The notes beneath the pieces were generated by a model. It was not told the origin of the DNA and did not search any database. It saw only the letters and a program-made list of their open reading frames with translations. From a virus, in the IMG/VR virus record IMGVR_UViG_3300012030_000005, positions 1 through 57,246 of that record: a DNA stretch of 57,246 nucleotides. One strand, 5' to 3'. Positions 50,843 through 57,246 of the stretch are shown piece by piece. The position numbers and the translations under genes were made by a program. The first letter of the stretch is position 1. Every line of letters starts with the position of its first letter.

Positions 50843-52788
50843 TGCTCGACAAGATCTACCAGTTCGACAGTCACTTCGAGCGTACAGGGGAAGCTCGGTG
50901 CCAGATCTACCATCCCGGAGATCGGCATCAGTACAAGTACGCTTCGGAGACTGCACTGGACTATGCTGGAACGCTAGCCCCTGTGGACGGACGTACCATC
51001 ATCATGGTTCTGGCGATGTCAGCTGGCGAGTACTACGGCCCCAACCGAAACGGGGACGCATGGTCCGAGCAGCCTATTCAGGTCAACGGAGGTTGGGCAA
51101 TCGCTCCGGGAGAGACGCTTCCTGACCACCACAAGACCTTCGAAGAGCACGCGACGGTCTACAAGCACCACATCAACAAAGACCCTGAGAACAACTACGG
51201 TGACGTGCTGCGCTCGTTCTACAACTGGAAGATGCACCGAGTGGAGCTCTTCTTGTCGGTCGACAACGCCCGAGCAGCAGACATCGTCGGACGAATCGAC
51301 GCTGAAGAATACCCTGGCGTTTCGATGGGCTGCCGCATCAAGTACGACGTGTGCTCGATTTGCGGCCACCAGGCTCCGACGACAGCGGACTACTGTCATC
51401 ACGTCAATGGGATGGACCCGTGCTACGGGATGAATGCGCTGCTTCCTGACGGACAGCGATGTTTTGTCTGGAACCCCAGCCCGTTGCTGTTCGACATTTC
51501 ATTCGTGTTCCGCCCGGCAGACCCGATCGGCTTCACGATGAAGAAGGTCGCGCATGAGCAGCCTTACGTGCTGCAGTCGAGCGCTGCGCTCGGTACTAAA
51601 GTCCGAGACCTATCTGAGAAGCGCTCAGCGCTACTGAAGATCTCGGACATCGACAAGATCATATGCGGCGACGTCGTGGACCCGCGAGACACGCCTTCGA
51701 TGTCTCCTGAAGAGCACCACGCTACACGGCGGCTTGCGGACGCGTTGCGGCCTGCGATGCAGGATACGCCGACGCTTTCGATGTCGATGACCAAGACAAT
51801 CAAGCATCGATCGCTACCGGAGTTTGCGAACTCGTTCATGCAGATGGGTATGCTGCCCACTGCCGTTGAGCTATTCCGGTTTATCTGCGCGCAAGCAGGC
51901 AAAGAGAGCGACCCTTTCCTCGAAGAGCAGATTGCGAAGTCGCAGGGCAAAGTGGCCGCATTGATGAGCCGGTCGCCGCAAATCCTCACGCAGTTTGAGG
52001 ACATGGGGCTACTGAAAATAGGGGCTGAGTACGCCCGTGACGACGTGATGGACAGTGTTGAACCTCTCCAAGAAAAGCGCGCGCTGTGGAAAGAATACGT
52101 CGCGCGAAAGTACGTCCCAGAGAGCCTTGGAAACCTGGCGGGCGCTACGGGTGCTGTAGATGCAGACGCTGCTTACTACACCCCGACCTGGCAGCCATTG
52201 ACCTGGGACGATCCGAACTCGGGAAAGACCTACCAGACGACACGACGCGCTGCAGAGCGTGCCGACGTCAGCAACACCTGGAAAGAGATGCTTGAGCTGG
52301 CGGGACTCGGCGCAGGATTAGGCGGCGCGTACAAAGTAGTGACGTCGCGTATCCCGGCGGCTGCAGCACCTATGGCGCTCGGCGGACTCGGTGCGATGAA
52401 GTGGATGCACGACACCCAGAAGATGCCCACCGTCAAAACAAGAGAAGGAGTAGACGTACCGTCCAACGTCGAGTTTGTTGAGAAACGCTCGAGCACGCTT
52501 CGGCGTGTCGGTACTCCTCTGGCAGGTGGCGCACTCCTAACTGCCGCACTTCTTAGCGACCGAGCTGCGCAAGTAGCGCCGCCGGAAGCGCACCGTGCGA
52601 TACAGTGGAGTCGAGAAAACCCTTACGGCGCGATGCTGGGGTCGACAACACTTCTCAGTGCACTGCAACACACATTTGACAAGGCGGCCCCTGTGTTGAA
52701 ACATGCCGCAGAGAATAATCCAACGGAGTTGGACCCCGTCGACATGAGCACGCTGTTCCGAGAGATCGGCCTGGCACTCGTGCGATAA
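50842..52788 (+). CDS. Prohead protease with long C-terminal extension
   Basis: 648 aa. The first 200 residues look like a capsid maturation protease: GEYYGPNRNGDAW, HHKTFEEHATVYKHHINKDP (His candidates about 97-110), VELFLSVDNARAADIVGRID and GVSMGCRIKYD (Ser 161 candidate). They are followed by a zinc-knuckle-like CSICGH ... YCHH (171-187). The remaining 450 residues have K-x-A sites (KKVAHEQP, GKVAALMS) and two Gly/Ala hydrophobic segments near 490 and 560. They look like a fused internal head protein. Cutting of scaffold and head proteins is the expected role; the catalytic residues are my reading, not proven. Confidence 0.72.
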   Translation: MLDKIYQFDSHFERTGEARCQIYHPGDRHQYKYASETALDYAGTLAPVDGRTIIMVLAMSAGEYYGPNRNGDAWSEQPIQVNGGWAIAPGETLPDHHKTFEEHATVYKHHINKDPENNYGDVLRSFYNWKMHRVELFLSVDNARAADIVGRIDAEEYPGVSMGCRIKYDVCSICGHQAPTTADYCHHVNGMDPCYGMNALLPDGQRCFVWNPSPLLFDISFVFRPADPIGFTMKKVAHEQPYVLQSSAALGTKVRDLSEKRSALLKISDIDKIICGDVVDPRDTPSMSPEEHHATRRLADALRPAMQDTPTLSMSMTKTIKHRSLPEFANSFMQMGMLPTAVELFRFICAQAGKESDPFLEEQIAKSQGKVAALMSRSPQILTQFEDMGLLKIGAEYARDDVMDSVEPLQEKRALWKEYVARKYVPESLGNLAGATGAVDADAAYYTPTWQPLTWDDPNSGKTYQTTRRAAERADVSNTWKEMLELAGLGAGLGGAYKVVTSRIPAAAAPMALGGLGAMKWMHDTQKMPTVKTREGVDVPSNVEFVEKRSSTLRRVGTPLAGGALLTAALLSDRAAQVAPPEAHRAIQWSRENPYGAMLGSTTLLSALQHTFDKAAPVLKHAAENNPTELDPVDMSTLFREIGLALVR

Positions 52789-52859
52789 AATACACCTTGG
52801 TTTTGAAAACCCGGTCATTTAGTATGGCGCTACGACGCGCGTAAACCTACGGAAGACAC

Positions 52860-53546
52860 ATGAACAGTGTTCAAGACATTCTCTCCGACCTGCGACGCTC
52901 CGCAGAGCCTGCCACCAAAACCGCTGCGGATGCTAACTCCGCACCGGATCTCGGTCAGGCCAAGCACGCCTTGCAGCAGAGTCTGCAGGCCGTCACGGCG
53001 CCACAGACCAAAACTGCTTCGAATAACGGAGCTGACGTCAGCGCTGTTCAGGAGCTGACCAAGATCGCCAGCGACCTGGCGGATGCCGACGAGACTGCGC
53101 AGGTGAAAACCGCGCAACTCATGGGCGCCGCCGCGTTCGACGGATTCTTGCAGCGTGCGAATCAGTACGCCGAGAATGCTCCGACGCAGAAGCAGGCATC
53201 GATTCAGGCCATTCCCGGGGGCGCCAAGACCGCCGCGGAACAGCAGCTCGAAGAGCAGACGACCAAGCTCGCCGCTGACCTCGGGTACTCCGAGGCTGAG
53301 AACGCCATCCAGCGTCTCGTGAGTGCTGAGAAAACCGCCGCGGCCCAGCGCCAGAACGGGCAGTATCAGCAGAATCAGCAGAATCAGCAGGCGCAGCGAC
53401 AGTATCAGCAGAATCAGCAGAAGGTCGCCGAAGATCAGCGCATCCAGGGAATCCTGGCCGCGGCTGAGAAGACGGCTGCCGCAGCTGAAGACTGCTTCGT
53501 GCGTGGCTACGAAGACATGCACAAGATTGCCGAAGCCCTGACCTAA
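52860..53546 (+). CDS. Scaffold-like protein dense in K-x-A motifs, 228 aa
   Basis: Almost entirely helical, Ala/Gln/Lys/Glu-rich. K-x-A segments occur about every 15-25 residues (TKTAADAN, TKTASNNG, TKIASDLA, VKTAQLMG, QKQASIQA, AKTAAEQQ, TKLAADLG, EKTAAAQR, QKVAEDQR, EKTAAAAE, HKIAEALT). A Gln/Asn repeat lies at about 166-187. It resembles scaffolding proteins in composition and in its place just after the protease. The 71-nt gap upstream holds a small GGTTTT/AAAACC palindrome and no clear promoter. Confidence 0.6.
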   Translation: MNSVQDILSDLRRSAEPATKTAADANSAPDLGQAKHALQQSLQAVTAPQTKTASNNGADVSAVQELTKIASDLADADETAQVKTAQLMGAAAFDGFLQRANQYAENAPTQKQASIQAIPGGAKTAAEQQLEEQTTKLAADLGYSEAENAIQRLVSAEKTAAAQRQNGQYQQNQQNQQAQRQYQQNQQKVAEDQRIQGILAAAEKTAAAAEDCFVRGYEDMHKIAEALT

Positions 53547-53556
53547 GAGACGATCT

Positions 53557-54456
53557 ATGACCACCCTCCTGACCGAATACGCTGAGCTATACAAGCTCGC
53601 TTACCATGATGTGTCGGCAGCTCATGACCGCCAGTTCGGTCAGGAGAAGCAGGCGAATCGTTTCGCAAAAGTCATGAACAAGGTTCAGGACTTCGTTGCG
53701 CCTCAGGTAGCAGGCCTGGGCGACGAGGCGATGGAGGGCGTGGTCCGGAACAGTTATCGAAAACCCGATGACTTGATGGATGCCATCGTACGGACCAAGG
53801 GGTTGCGTGGGGATCTCGACGAAGGCGCCGCAGCCTGGGCCAAACGACAGGATGAGCTCGCGGGGAGCATCGCAGAAAAAGAACAATACCTCCGCAACCA
53901 CCCTGCTCGTCAGCAGCTCATGAAAGACCTGGGCTACGAAAACGTCGACGAGTACAGCCAATGGCTCAAGACTCGAAACGCTGCGGGCGCTGCAGATGAA
54001 GCTGCGGGCGCTGCAGATGAAGCTGCTGGCGCCGCTGGTGCGGCTGCCCAGGGCGGCCAAGCTGCTGCTCCTGCGGCACAAGCTGCAGGTCAGGCAGCCG
54101 CGGAGGGCGGTCAAGCCGCTGCTAAGGGCGGCGGAAACGCGCTTCGAAACACGCTGCTCGCCGGTGGCGGTATAGGCGCAGCCGGTCTCGCCGGTCACGC
54201 TTATGGCGCCGGTCAAGAGCGCGAAAAAGGAATTCGAAATAGAAACCTCGCCTTTGGTGCGGGCGCTGCTGCAGGTATAGCGGCGCCGGGCCTGATGAAA
54301 AACATCGGGAGCACTCTTCAAGGCGTAGGTAATCTGTCCGGCGGCGGTCAAAGCCCCGGTGCAGGACGACCTCCGAGTGCGCCGCGACCTCATGCCCCTC
54401 AACAGGGTGGGCTGTCGGGACAGCAGCGCATGATGATGCGTCAGCGAGGATACTGA
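53557..54456 (+). CDS. Ala/Gly-rich virion protein, 299 aa
   Basis: The N-terminus LYKLAYHDVSAAHDRQFGQE and EKQANRFAKV carry K-x-A motifs. A soluble helical domain follows. Residues of about 140-190 are an Ala/Gln/Gly tract with AGAADEA repeats (21-bp DNA repeat near 53980-54021). A Gly/Ala hydrophobic segment follows, and then a Pro/Gln-rich tail. No known family. The hydrophobic Gly zipper-like parts suggest an internal or membrane-interacting virion protein. Confidence 0.55.
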   Translation: MTTLLTEYAELYKLAYHDVSAAHDRQFGQEKQANRFAKVMNKVQDFVAPQVAGLGDEAMEGVVRNSYRKPDDLMDAIVRTKGLRGDLDEGAAAWAKRQDELAGSIAEKEQYLRNHPARQQLMKDLGYENVDEYSQWLKTRNAAGAADEAAGAADEAAGAAGAAAQGGQAAAPAAQAAGQAAAEGGQAAAKGGGNALRNTLLAGGGIGAAGLAGHAYGAGQEREKGIRNRNLAFGAGAAAGIAAPGLMKNIGSTLQGVGNLSGGGQSPGAGRPPSAPRPHAPQQGGLSGQQRMMMRQRGY

Positions 54457-54683
54457 TGTCGAACATCGCAGAAGGAATTAAGCACGCCCTGGAACAGTCT
54501 CGACTCGAACGCGAGCAGACGAAGCAGGCAGAGATCAATGGCAGTGATGAGTCTGTCGCCGCCTCTACCCCTGCGCCAATGGGTCTGCGCCTCAAAGAGG
54601 CCGCCGAAGTCATCCTTGCAGCTGACGAAGAAGACGTTACTGTAAGAGATCTTCGGAACCTGATGACGACGGTGAACCAGTGA
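54456..54683 (+). CDS. Small helical protein, 75 aa
   Basis: ATG overlaps the previous stop. It starts MSNIAEGIKHALEQSRLERE with a TKQAEING K-x-A segment. The C-terminal part is acidic and helical (LRLKEAAEVILAADEEDVTV). The next gene starts in its stop (GTGA). Probably a minor capsid or scaffold accessory. Confidence 0.55.
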   Translation: MSNIAEGIKHALEQSRLEREQTKQAEINGSDESVAASTPAPMGLRLKEAAEVILAADEEDVTVRDLRNLMTTVNQ

Positions 54684-54820
54684 TCTCGGACGAACTACGA
54701 AAGAAGGCGGCGAGCATCCGGAAGCAGCCGCAAGTGTCGATGAAAAAGACTCTGAAAACGGCGCAGGTTCTCGAGGCCCTCAGCGGGCTCGAGCGACTCA
54801 AGCGTAAGATCCACGGGTGA
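54680..54820 (+). CDS. Very small basic protein, 46 aa
   Basis: GTG 54680 overlaps the upstream stop. It starts MISDELRKKAASIRKQPQVS and ends in a Leu/Lys/Arg-rich amphipathic helix. The coding frame fills the space between two genes exactly, with 3 nt before the next ATG, which supports its reality. Possibly a DNA- or scaffold-binding peptide. Confidence 0.5.
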   Translation: MISDELRKKAASIRKQPQVSMKKTLKTAQVLEALSGLERLKRKIHG

Positions 54821-54823
54821 GCT

Positions 54824-55183
54824 ATGAGCGTATCGAACGAAGCAATTGCTGAATTCCTCGAGAAGACTGCGGACTACCTCGACGCTCTCGAAGCCGAGAA
54901 CCGCAAGCTCGCTGAAGGTCAGAACGCGATTCATGAAGAGCGCGTGTCTGTCGAGGCGCAGAAACTCGCAGCGCAGTTCACAGAAATGACAGGGGAAGAG
55001 CCCGACATGGGTGTCTTCCGAAAGATTGCAGCGCACGGCGACGACGAAGTTCGTCAGGTTCTGCAGAAATTGGCTGCGCCGGAAACGGCTGACAATTTGG
55101 GTCAGTCGCGAAAGTCGCGAACGAAAGAAGCCGGCTCAGGTGATGACGCGTGGGATCGATTTGGGTCCTTCCTGCTCGAGTAA
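54824..55183 (+). CDS. Coiled-coil, scaffold-like protein, 119 aa
   Basis: Helical throughout. It has EKTADYLDALEAENRKLAEG as a heptad-like N-terminus and more K-x-A sites (QKLAAQFT, RKIAAHGD, QKLAAPET). The last 20 residues are Asp/Gly-rich. Size, composition and location just before the decoration and capsid genes suit a scaffolding or chaperone protein of the prohead. Confidence 0.58.
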   Translation: MSVSNEAIAEFLEKTADYLDALEAENRKLAEGQNAIHEERVSVEAQKLAAQFTEMTGEEPDMGVFRKIAAHGDDEVRQVLQKLAAPETADNLGQSRKSRTKEAGSGDDAWDRFGSFLLE

Positions 55184-55233
55184 AGGCTGACACACCCCAA
55201 CACTAAGCTCGGATTCGGGCGGAGGAGATAGAT

Positions 55234-55752
55234 ATGAGTATCCTGAACTCACTGTTCGACGTGGTCCGCGGATGGCCCAACGAGAACGCCATCGATGAGA
55301 CAGCGGAACAGAATTCGGCCATCGGCGCAGGTTCGCCGCTGATCGAAGGCGACATCGTCAAGATGGAGTCCGACGGAACCTGGAACCGCGCCACCAGCGA
55401 AGACTACGCTGCCGCAGGCTCGGTCGCAGCTCTCGCCGGCCTTCTGGCCGCCAAAGAGCTCTTCTGGGTTGTCTGCTCCGGCGTCGAAGACGACCAGTAC
55501 GACGGCCTGAAGCAGGGCTACGTCGGCGCTGACTTCACGTACGTCCCCTGGAAAGTCACCGCGATTCGCGGTCACATCATGTTCGAGACCCAGCGATTCG
55601 TCGCAGGCCGAGCATACGCCCCAGGCGACGCCATCTCCGTGGACGCGGGTCTTCTGGACCGTACCGCGGACTTCGGGGCAGGTCGTCGGCAGTACGCCGA
55701 AGTCTTGTCGTACGATTCGGCTCGCGAGCTGCTCACCGTCACCACGAGCTGA
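55234..55752 (+). CDS. Capsid decoration/stabilisation-like protein
   Basis: 172 aa, good AGGAGA site. The pattern IEGDIVKMESDGTWNRATSED with later AGRAYAPGDAISVDAGLL resembles beta-rich capsid decoration (lambda gpD-like) proteins found next to major capsid genes. It would bind the expanded capsid surface. It lies directly before the capsid gene. No K-x-A motif is seen, as expected for an outer protein. Confidence 0.65.
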   Translation: MSILNSLFDVVRGWPNENAIDETAEQNSAIGAGSPLIEGDIVKMESDGTWNRATSEDYAAAGSVAALAGLLAAKELFWVVCSGVEDDQYDGLKQGYVGADFTYVPWKVTAIRGHIMFETQRFVAGRAYAPGDAISVDAGLLDRTADFGAGRRQYAEVLSYDSARELLTVTTS

Positions 55753-55805
55753 GCCCACCGCGACGCGGTAGGAACTGCTGAAACCAAAACGACCAAGGAC
55801 AGGAC

Positions 55806-56708
55806 ATGTCTTACAATACAGAGACTTCGCGCACGAGCGCGTCACTCATCAACACCCGATTCGTCAAGAAAGTCGAGCGCGACAAGACCGCTGCAGAGAC
55901 CGAAGGTACTGCCTTCATCCGCAGCAAGTTGCGACAGGCTTCGTTCACCCGTGAAATCATCGAGCCTCAGCTGATCGGCGACGACCAGCTCGACCGTTCG
56001 GTGAACACGGACATGCCTCGCAAGATCGTCGAGCTCGAGCCTGACTCGGTCGCGACGTTCGTGCCGTTCAAAGGCACCGGTCGCCGCACCTGGTTCCGCG
56101 GTCGCAAGTACTCCGTGTACTTCGGCAAGACGGAATCGCAGCGATTCAAGAAGTCGAAGTTCGAGCTGATGACGTACGAGAACGACATCCGCAAGATCCT
56201 CTCGGACAACTCCGTCAAGGACATGGCCGATCAGGAAGACCTTCGATTCGTCGACACGCTCGATGCCATTCTGACCGCCAACCCCGGTCAGGTGCTCTCG
56301 CCGGCAGGCGGCCTCACAGCTGCCAACTTCGCCGACGCGTTCAAGAACCTGGTGTCGCGTAAGATTCCGATCGGCAAGATTCTGATGACCAAAGAGCTCT
56401 ACTACGATGCTCTGAAGTTGCCAGCGACGTCGATCGGTGACGTGGTCGCCTCGCGTCACTACGACGAAGGCGTGGAGTCGGAGAATCACCTCTGGGGATT
56501 CCCGGTCATCACGACCATCAAGAACGACATCATCCCGAGCAATCACGCGTACATCTTCGGACCGCAAAACTACCTGGGGAACTTCTATCTTCTCCAGGAC
56601 GCGACGCTCTTCATCGAGCAGCGCGCCGACATGATCGAGTTCTGGAGCTACGCTGCTCCGGGAATCGGCATCGGTAACACGCGCTCCGTCACCCGTCTCG
56701 AGCTCTGA
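55806..56708 (+). CDS. Major capsid protein (HK97-fold type)
   Basis: 300 aa. It has N-arm TRFVKKVERDKTAAETEG, E-loop-like FVPFKGTGRRTWFRGRKYSVYFG, helical spine NDIRKILSDNSVKDMADQED, and a P- and A-domain-like end (GKILMTKELYYDAL; EFWSYAAPGIGIGN). Position after protease, scaffold-like and decoration genes supports the call. It is on the short side. DKTAAE in the N-arm matches the K-x-A motif and may lie in a removable or scaffold-binding part. AGGACAGGAC precedes the ATG, and a strong terminator follows. Confidence 0.82.
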   Translation: MSYNTETSRTSASLINTRFVKKVERDKTAAETEGTAFIRSKLRQASFTREIIEPQLIGDDQLDRSVNTDMPRKIVELEPDSVATFVPFKGTGRRTWFRGRKYSVYFGKTESQRFKKSKFELMTYENDIRKILSDNSVKDMADQEDLRFVDTLDAILTANPGQVLSPAGGLTAANFADAFKNLVSRKIPIGKILMTKELYYDALKLPATSIGDVVASRHYDEGVESENHLWGFPVITTIKNDIIPSNHAYIFGPQNYLGNFYLLQDATLFIEQRADMIEFWSYAAPGIGIGNTRSVTRLEL

Positions 56709-56729
56709 TCGAGGCCGGAAGGCACGCAC

Positions 56730-56756
56730 AGCGGGGCTTCGGCCCCGCTTATTTTT
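56730..56756 (+). terminator. Intrinsic terminator after the capsid gene
   Basis: AGCGGGGC (56730-56737), loop TTCG, GCCCCGCT (56742-56749), then TTATTTTT. A UUCG tetraloop on an 8-bp GC stem makes it a strong terminator. Confidence 0.9.
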
Positions 56757-56773
56757 GACCTTCGAGGAGCGCT

Positions 56774-57246
56774 ATGAAGCACTACATCGTCAACCTCACT
56801 GGAGCCCGCATCAGCCTATTTGATGGCTCGCTTCAGTTGAACCCGGCTGGCCGTCGTGGCTACGTCAAGCCCCTGCCTCGCGACGCGCAGACGCATCGCG
56901 AAGTCGAGGCCCTCAAGCGCACAGGCAAAGTTCGTGTGCTGACTGCGGAGCAATACCGCCTGTTCCTCTCGAAGGGCGCCATCAAAAAGCCGCTGCGCGA
57001 GACCCGCGTTGAAGAGACGCCGGTCGAGGCCGTAGAGGAGGCCGAGCCGGAAGAGTCCGAGCCGGAAGAAGAGTCCGAGGAAGAAGAGTCCGAGCCGGAA
57101 GAGTCCGAGCCGGAAGAAGAGTCCGAGGAAGAAGAGTCCGAGGAAGAAGAGGCCGAGGAAGAAGAGTCCGAGGAAGAAGAGTCCGAGGAAGAAGAGTCCG
57201 AGGAAGAAGAGTCCGAGGAAGAAGAGTCCGAGGAAGAATCAGAAGA
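56774..57246 (+). CDS. Acidic-tail protein, 3' end outside window
   Basis: ATG 56774 follows GAGGAG; the frame runs off the end (157 codons seen). The N-terminal 75 residues fold as a basic mixed domain (HYIVNLTGARISLFDGS ... TAEQYRLFLSKGAIKKP). After about residue 85 it is a Glu/Ser tract. It follows the capsid terminator by 17 nt. The first part resembles small head-completion proteins, but no family is clear. Confidence 0.6.
   Translation, partial: MKHYIVNLTGARISLFDGSLQLNPAGRRGYVKPLPRDAQTHREVEALKRTGKVRVLTAEQYRLFLSKGAIKKPLRETRVEETPVEAVEEAEPEESEPEEESEEEESEPEESEPEEESEEEESEEEEAEEEESEEEESEEEESEEEESEEEESEEESE
57057..57246 (+). repeat. 15-bp repeats encoding a Glu/Ser tail
   Basis: Units close to GAGTCCGAGGAAGAA recur at least a dozen times up to the window edge, some with CCG or GCC variants. 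The true length may be affected by assembly of the repeat. Confidence 0.85.

Overview
The window is a piece of a large, GC-rich tailed-phage (Caudoviricetes) genome. It carries a large terminase with an ATPase and a nuclease domain, a portal protein, a prohead protease, a decoration-like protein and an HK97-type major capsid protein. It also has its own replication set: a UDG-like/family A DNA polymerase fusion, a primase-helicase, two Fe-S RecB/Cas4-type nucleases, a RuvC-like resolvase, a SNF2 helicase and a ParB-like protein. I saw no integrase, repressor, tRNA or rRNA, so a lytic lifestyle is likely. The host cannot be named from the sequence.

Layout. Positions 1-4.7 kb hold small plus-strand virion/lysis-like genes, with RuvC and a small gene on the minus strand. 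At 4.7-9.8 kb a minus-strand operon encodes a vWA/metallopeptidase, a Cys protein, a retron-like reverse transcriptase (RT) and a 562-aa partner. Positions 9.8-13.1 kb hold two plus-strand virion-like genes and a minus-strand MoxR ATPase. The terminase follows at 13.1-14.7 kb, and a 0.5-kb non-coding block of four tandem structured-RNA units at 14.7-15.2 kb. The minus-strand replication and recombination cluster runs from 15.2 to 30 kb. Portal and companion are at 30-32.1 kb, then a minus-strand block (32.2-34.2 kb) with paired leader elements and terminators. From 34.3 to 57.2 kb the plus strand carries an RNA polymerase operon followed by head-assembly genes up to the capsid protein and a truncated acidic protein.

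The most unusual parts are these. (1) Four tandem RNA units share one identical 17-nt hairpin; each unit is closed by its own different but fully complementary 7-11-bp stem. (2) A multisubunit-type RNA polymerase consists of two polypeptides: beta fused to the beta-prime N-terminal half, and the beta-prime C-terminal half with a long virion-protein-like tail. An unknown 219-aa gene lies between them. (3) An RT is translationally coupled to a novel 562-aa protein and sits in one operon with a MoxR-associated vWA protein. (4) Two 5' leaders have a covarying hairpin at a fixed distance from the start codon. (5) A short K-x-A motif recurs through almost all virion-type proteins. (6) There is a probable -1 frameshift between two minus-strand ORFs.

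In outline, the minus-strand cluster replicates and recombines the genome and the plus-strand clusters build and package the head. The phage RNA polymerase probably transcribes a later gene class or is packaged in the virion. Functions are inferred from motifs read by eye; no database search was possible.
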